Source: Campylobacterota bacterium
Lineage (GTDB): Bacteria > Babelota > Babeliae > Babelales > RVW-14
Length of the DNA: 64,000 nucleotides
Direction of reading: 5' to 3'
Assembly (NCBI GenBank): GCA_020633995.1
Contig: JACKCO010000003.1
Coordinates: 62,001 to 126,000, forward strand
A model generated the notes under the pieces. It searched no databases and was not told the origin of the DNA. It worked only from the letters and a program-made list of their open reading frames with translations. A program made the translations under genes and the position numbers. Shown in pieces: positions 19,788 through 28,700 of this stretch; the stretch's first letter is position 1; every line of letters begins with the position of its first letter.

Positions 19788-22700
19788 ATGAAGCAGTCGA
19801 TCGGAGGCACGATTGTAGTAAAAATACAATCGACAGTGTTCTGGTCGATTGCTTTTTTACTATTTACGCTGCATGGAACTACAAACGCAGCAAGTATAAA
19901 ATATGGCGATCGAGTAAGAATACACTTCTCAAGTAAAACTAACACATCTGGCAGCGGAAAGGTATATCTCAGCGGTTCATCAGACTCAAAAGCATTTGCT
20001 AGCGAGGCAACATCTACTGCAAGCGACAACTGGATTATTGAAGGAGGAACTGTTGGCCAAGCCGTAACGACAGGAAACATTATACTTAAACATGAATCAA
20101 CCGGAAAATATCTTGCAGAAAACCAAGCCAATCAACTCAACTTCGGTCTTCCTGGCTTCTTTTTTGAAGTAAGACTGCAAAGCTCAACATTCAACTGGTT
20201 TGTTTATAGCGACGGAGGCAGCAACGCTCTTGACAGCACAAAGCGTTTTTTACTTTCTCCTGGTGGAAACCAATCTGCCTATAGACTCGGAATATCAAAC
20301 TCACTTTATTCTTCAAGCGATCCCAAAAAATATATTATCACAAACTATCATCATGGCTACGGCGCTAATCCATTTGGAACATTTCCATGGCTTAGCACTG
20401 AAGCTGCTTTACCGCCGGCTGCACCTGCACCAGCGCCTGCTCCCCAGCCAGTGCCTGCTCCAACATCTGGCACCATTTATGGTAACGTATGGGGTATAGG
20501 ACCGACTAATAAAGTATATTTTCGTGAGGGTATTAGTAACGCTAATCCAACCGGCACGTCATGGTCTGAAGTCACTGGACTTTTAGCAAGCAATATCACA
20601 GTAGGACCTGATGGAAGAGTATGGGCACTAAATACGACTGCAGTTGAAGGAGGACATCAAGTTTATTACCGTGAAGGGATCACTGCATCTAACCCCAAAG
20701 GAACTAGTTGGTCAAGAGTTGATGGTGGTTTAGCTCTGCTGGCAACAGGCCTTGGAGGACAATTATGGGGCGTTAACAACAGTGACAATTTATTTTTCCG
20801 TCAAGGCATAACATCAGGTAACCCTAAAGGAACATCATGGCAACATGTAAACCCATATTTTAAATATATTGATGCAGGCTCAGATACATACAACAGCGTT
20901 TGGGCAACCGGATCGTATCCCGGCGTTGTTTATCGACATTGGGGCAACACCACAACCCAGCCAGGCACAACTTGGTCTCCTGTAGAAAGTTATGAAATCA
21001 AGCAAATCGCAGTTGGCCCTAATGGTCAACCGTGGGGTATAAACGCGAGCAACGAAGTTGTCGCTAGAACAGGTATAACAGGCCAACAAAAAGATGTTAA
21101 AGGTACTGGCTGGCAAGCATGTGCTACTGGTGCAAAATTTGTTGGGGTAACTCGAAGCAACCAAGTATGGATGGTCAAAAATGATAACTCCATATGGGTA
21201 TCTGAAACGGCCGATATGAATAATATGGCATGGCAACAAATAGACGGCTCACTGACAAAAGTTAGTGGTGGCGGCATGCCAGCGGGCTATGTACCCGGAC
21301 CTTCATATCCTAGCGATGAAATACAATACGGTCAGGACATCCGTCTTGTTTGGTCAACATATCCCACAGCAGAAGTTGCTATCTCCGCATCTGCGGAAGG
21401 AAAACCATTTGGCAGCACTACAAAAACAAGCAACGATATCTGGACAATTCTTCCAACAAGCGGACAGACTGGAGTAGTAAAGCATGCTCATCAGTTTTAT
21501 CTCAGACACAAAAATACTGGAAAATTCCTCTGTTACAATGGTAGCAACGCCACGCTTGATGATGGAAATCCTACTTTAAGTATTGTAATTGATAGCATGC
21601 AAAATGGACAACACATTGATACATCAGATCAACAAAACATACCATGGCTCAAAAATTATGACCGCATTGCTATCAGAACACCATCTCCCATTCGTGATTT
21701 TTTCTACTTTCCGGGAACAAAGTATACCAACCAACTCGGCCAGCAATACAACGCAGCTTGGACGTTTATAGAAAACGCACAAAAGGAACAATATTTTCCC
21801 TTTTTCAAAGCAACACCAACCACAGGACTTTCAACTCCACCTGAACCACAACCCGCACCACAGCCAGCACCTGAACCACAACCTGCACCTACCCCAGTAA
21901 ATCCTACCGACAATGTGTGGGCTGTATCTGAATCTGATGGTAAAGTCTGGTTTAGAGAAGGTGTAACTGCAACAAAACCTGAAGGTACAAGTTGGACTGA
22001 AATCCCGGGCCTACAAGCCCGATGGATCAACGTCAGTCCCCGTGGAGAAGTATGGGCTACTACAAGAACTTCTAGCCCCGTCCCCTATTACCGTACTGGC
22101 ATTACACCTGAAAACCCAAAAGGTACCAGCTGGACTCTAGTTGACGGTGGCAATATCATGCAAATCGGTGCTGGCCTAGAAGGACAACTCTGGTGCAAAA
22201 CCTACCTAGGAGAACTTTTTTACCGCACGGGAATTACCGAACAAAATCCTACGGGTAATGGATGGACAAAAATCACAGACGGCAATGTAAATGCCTATCG
22301 TTTTGCTGTAGGCGCGAATGGTGCCGTTTGGGCAACCGACTCTAACCAAGAGGCAGGTACAGGCTTTAGACCGGTATACAGAACAGGAGTCACCACAAGC
22401 AGCCCTGGTGGTACCGGTTGGCAAACTGTTACTGACGGCTTTAACGTCTCAGCCGATCTTGCCGTTGGCCCACAGGGACAACTCTGGACCATTAACACCG
22501 TATTTCAAGCATCTGCACGCTTGGGCATTACTCCATCAAACCCTCTGGGCACATCATGGAGTAACTACTTTACCGGCATGAACTCATCACTTATGTCAGT
22601 ATCACCTAACAACAATCTCTGGCTGATTAATAGAAGTAATCAAATCTTTATTGCAAAAGACCCAACGCCTGGCTCTCCTTCATTTACTGGTGTGGGAGGT

Positions 22701-25700
22701 GCACCATCACCACTTACCGTTATCAGTGCTGGCGGTTATCCAGGAACAATACAAACACAAACTTTGCCTCCGCCAGATCCTGACAAATACTTTCTCTATG
22801 ACCCTGCAAGCACGCCAAATAAATACGATAATAAAACATATCGCGATGCATGGAAATTGCCTGAAGCAAATCGTGGTATTATTCAATTCCGTGCTCGAGG
22901 ATTAAATGACTTGCACGTCAATCTTGGACCAGACAAAAACAACACCCATGGACAGATGTATGAAATTTTAGTTGGCGCAAACAACAATGCAGCCTCCTAC
23001 CTTAAAAAGCAAAAAGTCGTCCCACCGTTTTTAAGTCCCGTAAATGCGTCACAATTTCCTCAAGCAGTTTTAGAAGGCGGTAAGCCAAGTGGACAAGGCG
23101 ACATTTGGAATGACTTCTGGATTATCGTAGATCAGCAATTTATCCTCGTTGGGAAAGGAACCAGTCCAGGAATACCTGAAGAAATTATTTTGTGGCATCA
23201 AGATCCATACCCACATACTGTCAACTATTTTGGTCTTGGTGGTTGGGATGCTCGTGTTGAATTTGATAACATTCGAGTCGCTCCGCTCACCAATCCCCCT
23301 AAAATCACTGACTTAACCAAATATACTCGTGCTCCAAATACTCAAACAATTTGGGAAAAAGCAGATCTTAAGTATCACCCTAACTGGAAACTACCAGTGC
23401 AAGGATCTGGCTCAATTACCTTCCGCGCAAAAGCTGCTAACAATATAATTGTCAGCATTGCACCAGGACTGTCTAGCTTTACTCAGGGTGATATCCCACC
23501 CGACTATGATGGAGCAACCTACTTCTTCAACTTTGGAGCTAGTAATAATACACTAAGTGGTCTTTACAAAAATAACATCGACAGTGCACCAATTGAATTT
23601 AACAACTCTGCAAACGCACGTATCAACAACGCAAATGCTTTTGAGGACTACTGGATTTCCGTAGAACCAGACGGTACATTACGCGCAGGTAAAGGATCTC
23701 CTGGCAATGCACCGCTCATCACACACAAAGATGCAAATTTTGCAAACAACATCCTGCAAGTTGGTTTTGGAGGTAAGGGCGCCACAACTGTGGAATTCAC
23801 CAATATAACCTTTGGCCAACCACTTGAAATTGTACCTGAAATTTCCCCGCAAGAACAAGCTCAATCAATTAAATATGGAGACAAGGTTGTACTTGGCATA
23901 CACAGTTCTGTGGCAAACCTGACAAAAGGTAAACCTAATTCACTTGTTGTTATTGCAACTGGTTCTGGCGAAGTAAACCCATGGTACAAAGATCAACAAG
24001 TTGCTTATGGCTGGGAAAGCGCAACAAATCTTTCAGAGTTTACGGTTCTTGCATCACACGAAGAAGGTGATAATGCACGCCTGGGTCAAGCAGTAAGAGC
24101 TGGTGATACTATCAGGCTAAAAAGTATTCCAACAAATTTATTCTTGCACTCGCACGCAGACAGAAACACCTGGAGTTCCGACACACCACCATCAATAAAA
24201 CTACAAGAGGTAACAGGCTATCCAAATAGAGATAGCAATGATAACTGGGAGCTAATTGTTAAAGACAACAGCTACTCATATTGGAACAAAGCAGCTGAAG
24301 TTACACTGCGCCACAAAGCAACACAAAAATATCTACACGTTATTGACTACCGTTGGTGGTGGGGCCCAGGAGGAACCGACGCGTGGGCACTAGCATATAG
24401 CGTCGGGGCTAAAGATGCCCCAATACAACAATACTTTATTACCAATGAAGGCAGAGCTCTTTTTGAACAACAGCAAATTAGAGAAAAACTACAGCCAGAA
24501 GGCCAATGGATTATTGACCGCCACGGCAACACCTGGGGTACTACCGATACCGACCATCCGCAATCTGCTGGCAACAAAGAATTATACTTTAGGAAAGCCG
24601 GTCAAGAAAATTGGGAACCTATCGCAGGTGCGATTACCATGCTTGCAGCACATCCACAAAAAGACCAGGTTTGGGCTATAAATAAAGACGGTTCAATCTT
24701 TGCACGTCTTAATGTAACAAGCGGAAATCCACAAGGGAACTCATGGGCCGGTGTACCTGGTAATCTAACGCAAATTGCAATCAATCAAGACAATCACTTT
24801 GCTGGTACTGACTCTGCAAATAAAGTGTATTTTTCACCTACCGATGACCCTGGCAATCCTTCATGGATGTTACTATTACCACCACTGCAGCAATCTGATA
24901 CACGTCCATGGGAATTGAGCATTGATGATCATCCACTCTTTACCGGTAATAAACGAGTATTTTTCAATACACAAAACGGCTGGATAGAAATTGAAGGCGC
25001 TATGAAGCAGCTAGCACGGAGAAGCAATGGCCATGTTTGGGCAATAAAAAATGACAACAGCATCTACTTTAGAGAGGGAGTAAACACTCAAAACCCGATG
25101 GGTTCAAGCTGGAAACCAGTTGCAGGCTCACTAACAAGTATTGGGGTTAATCAACAGGACACCATTATTGGAACAAACCAACTGGGCGATAATATATTCT
25201 CATTAACTAACGATCCGAATAATCCACAATGGCGAAATGTTGTTCCACCACTTCAAGAACCATATGTTGTTGGTCCACAAGGACACACATGGGCTTTGAG
25301 TGTTAACGACCATACAGAGTTCCCTGGTAATAAACGAATTTTCCACAAACTACCTGATCAATGGATTGAAATTGATGGAGCATTAAAAAAACTGGCCGTC
25401 GGTACTAACGGACAAGTATGGGGTATCAATAGCACTAACACCCTTTTCTCTCGTGACGGCATAACTGCACAAAACACTGCAGGATCAGGCTGGATCGTTG
25501 TTCCCGGCAATCTCAAAGATATTTTATTTGATAGCCAAAATAATCAATTCATCGGTATTAACGAATTTGATGAGGATGTTATCTCTCAAACCAGTGATCC
25601 AAATAATCCTGCGTGGATACCATTCCTACAAACACCCGATGGCCGCTGGACTCTGAGTGATGTTGATCATAAAAATTCTCTAAATAATAAATACACTTTC

Positions 25701-28700
25701 TTCAAAGAAAATAACGGCTTATGGAATCTGGTCGAGGGAGCTTTGTCCCAAATCAGCGTTAGCCCAAACAACGAGGTATGGGGCATACAGGCCAATGGCA
25801 ATGTCTTCACTCGTCAAGAAATTACTCCACAAAACCTTAAAGGGTCAAGTTGGTTACAAGTTCCTGGGCAGCTATCAGAAATCGCCGTTGGCAACGATGG
25901 CATTGTATACGGCAAAACACTTGCAAATAAAGGCGTGTTTTTGGCAAACGAAGACCTCGCAAATCCACTGTGGCTTGAAGTACTACCAGCACTTCAACAA
26001 TCAAATACCCGCCCATGGGAACTTAGCCAGGCTGATCACCCGCTTGTTCCTGGCGAAAAACGAATTTTTTATAACCTCGGCGATAAGTGGGTTGAAGTCG
26101 GCGGCACGCTCAAACAACTTGTGCTCAGACCTAATGGTGATGTTTGGGGAATTAATAGCGAACATGAAATCTATTTCCGCGACGGTATAACACAACAAAA
26201 TCCATTAGGCACTGATTGGGTTGTTGTTCCAGGAAAACTCGCTGACATTCGTCTTGACGGTAACGGCACCATCAACGGGACAACCCCAGAAGGTCAAGAT
26301 GTGTACTCAATCACCAACAACCCTATTGATCCAGCATGGAGAAATTTAACACCACCGCTGCAAAGTCCTGTTACTGGCCCTGACGGCCACACATGGGCTC
26401 TAAGCATTGCTGACCATCCACAATCACCGGGCGACAAACGAATTTTCTTCCAAGAACAAGATACTTCGTGGAGCGAGGTTGATGGAGCTCTCAAACAAAT
26501 TTCTGTTGGACCTGGAGGCCAAGTCTGGGGAACAAATATAAACAACCAAATTTTCTATCGCAATGGTGTAACTGAACAAAATCCTAAAGGAACGGACTGG
26601 ATTCAAACACCTGGTATTTGCACCGTATGTACCATTAATCCGGACGGCTTTGTAACAGGAATAACGCCTGACGGTGACACAATCATCTTTAATGGTAATT
26701 TTACAAATCCTAACTGGGTACCAGCCGATAGCTTGCATAATTATGATCCTGATAAACAAACTCCTGGCTCATTAACATTCAAACCCGAATGGGGCCTACC
26801 GCAGCCAAGCCGTGGTAACGTACTCTTCAAAGCAAAGGCACAAGCCAGCATTGCCATCGGCTTAAGTCCAATTGACCGAACACTTCCTGGCAACATGTAC
26901 CAACTAAGCATTGGTGGTGACAATAACACAAGCACCTTTATCACTGACGGTACCAGCAACAGACTTCAGAGTACTAACAACCAAGAAGCATTAATCGATA
27001 ATCAAAACGTCTTTATCCCATACTGGGTCACCGTCTATGATGATACAATTGTTGTAGGCCGAGGTGTCATTCCTGGCGAAAATGAATTCTTCAGATATCA
27101 AGACCAGTCACCGGTACAAAATCTTACCAATGTTGGTCTTGGTGGTTTGCAAAATCCTGTTGAATTCAAAGACATCTCTATAATAGCTGCAACAAAACCA
27201 ACGCTCCTGCTCCCTCCATTGCAAACACCTATTACAGATCCTACAACTGGCTCTACATGGGTACTGAGTGAAGATGATGATCCTAGCAATCCTGGCAATA
27301 AACAAATATTCTTTAAGCATCAAGACAGCGATGAATGGAATAAAATTGAAGGAAGCTTAACAGCTCTTGCAATTCACCCAACAAGCGGACAAATTTGGGG
27401 TATTAATGCAAACAATGATATTCTCGCCCGTAATGGTATAACAGCACAAAACCCAGCAGGAACAAGCTGGTCCACAATCCAGGGCAAACTTAAAACTATT
27501 GAAATAATTACATTTGGTACCATGCCACATTTTGGGGGAACTAACCTTAACGACCAAAGCATATTCTCACAAACCGATGCTCCTAATAATCCAGCATGGA
27601 TTGAACTCAAACAAGCACAACAACAAGCAGCACAAGAAGCTGAACAAAAACGCATCAATGATCTGTTGCCACCTGCCACCGAATGGATTCCCGACACACG
27701 TGGCAACAATTGGGCGCTCAGCACACAACAAGATTCAACTGGAAACAGAGAGGTATTCTTTCAACACGCCGGACAACTATGGCAAGCATTGCCTGACACT
27801 CCTCTCAAGAATCTGATTGTCGACAATAATGGAAACCTTTGGGCCATTACCGGTAATAGCACGGTCTACACCCGTGATGGTATAACCGACCAAACACCTC
27901 AAGGAACAACATGGACTCAAATACCTGGCGCACTTGAGCAAATTAATTTTGAGCAAGACAAAAACCTAGTCGCAGGTATAACGCCTGATCAACAAGGTGT
28001 TTACTCTCAAACCGGCACACCACAAAATCCAGCCTGGATACCATACCTTAATCCAGTTAACAATCGTTGGGCACTGAGCCGAGATGACCACCCTGCTCAG
28101 CCAGGTAACAAACGTATCTTCTTTAAAGAAAACAATAATCTATGGACAGAAATAGATGGAACACTTTCTCAAATGAGCGTTGGCAACAATAATCAAGTTT
28201 GGGGCGTTGATAACAATAGCAACGTATTTACCCGAGAAGGTATAACGCCAGAAAACCTTAAAGGTACTAACTGGAAACAAGTTCCTGGCAAACTAACCAC
28301 GATCGATATTGATAACGATGGCATTATTTTTGGTACCACTCCAGAAGGTAAAGAGATCTACCTTGCAAACGATGATCTACAAAATCCGGTATGGCTTGAA
28401 ATATTACCGCCACTACAACAATCAGATACTCGTCCGTGGGAGCTCAGTCAAGCAGACTACCCAGGCTACCCCGGTGACAAACGAGTATTTTATGAGCTAC
28501 CAGATGGTTGGACTGAAGTAGGTAAAACACCGCTCAAAAAACTTGTAGTAACACCAAATGCTCAAGTGTGGGGTATTAATAATAACGGTGACACTTTCTA
28601 CCGCGAAGGCATAACAACACAAAATCCAACAGGTACCGGATGGGGAACAATCCCTAGAAAATTTGTTGATATAGAACTAGATAAAAATAATAACATTGTT

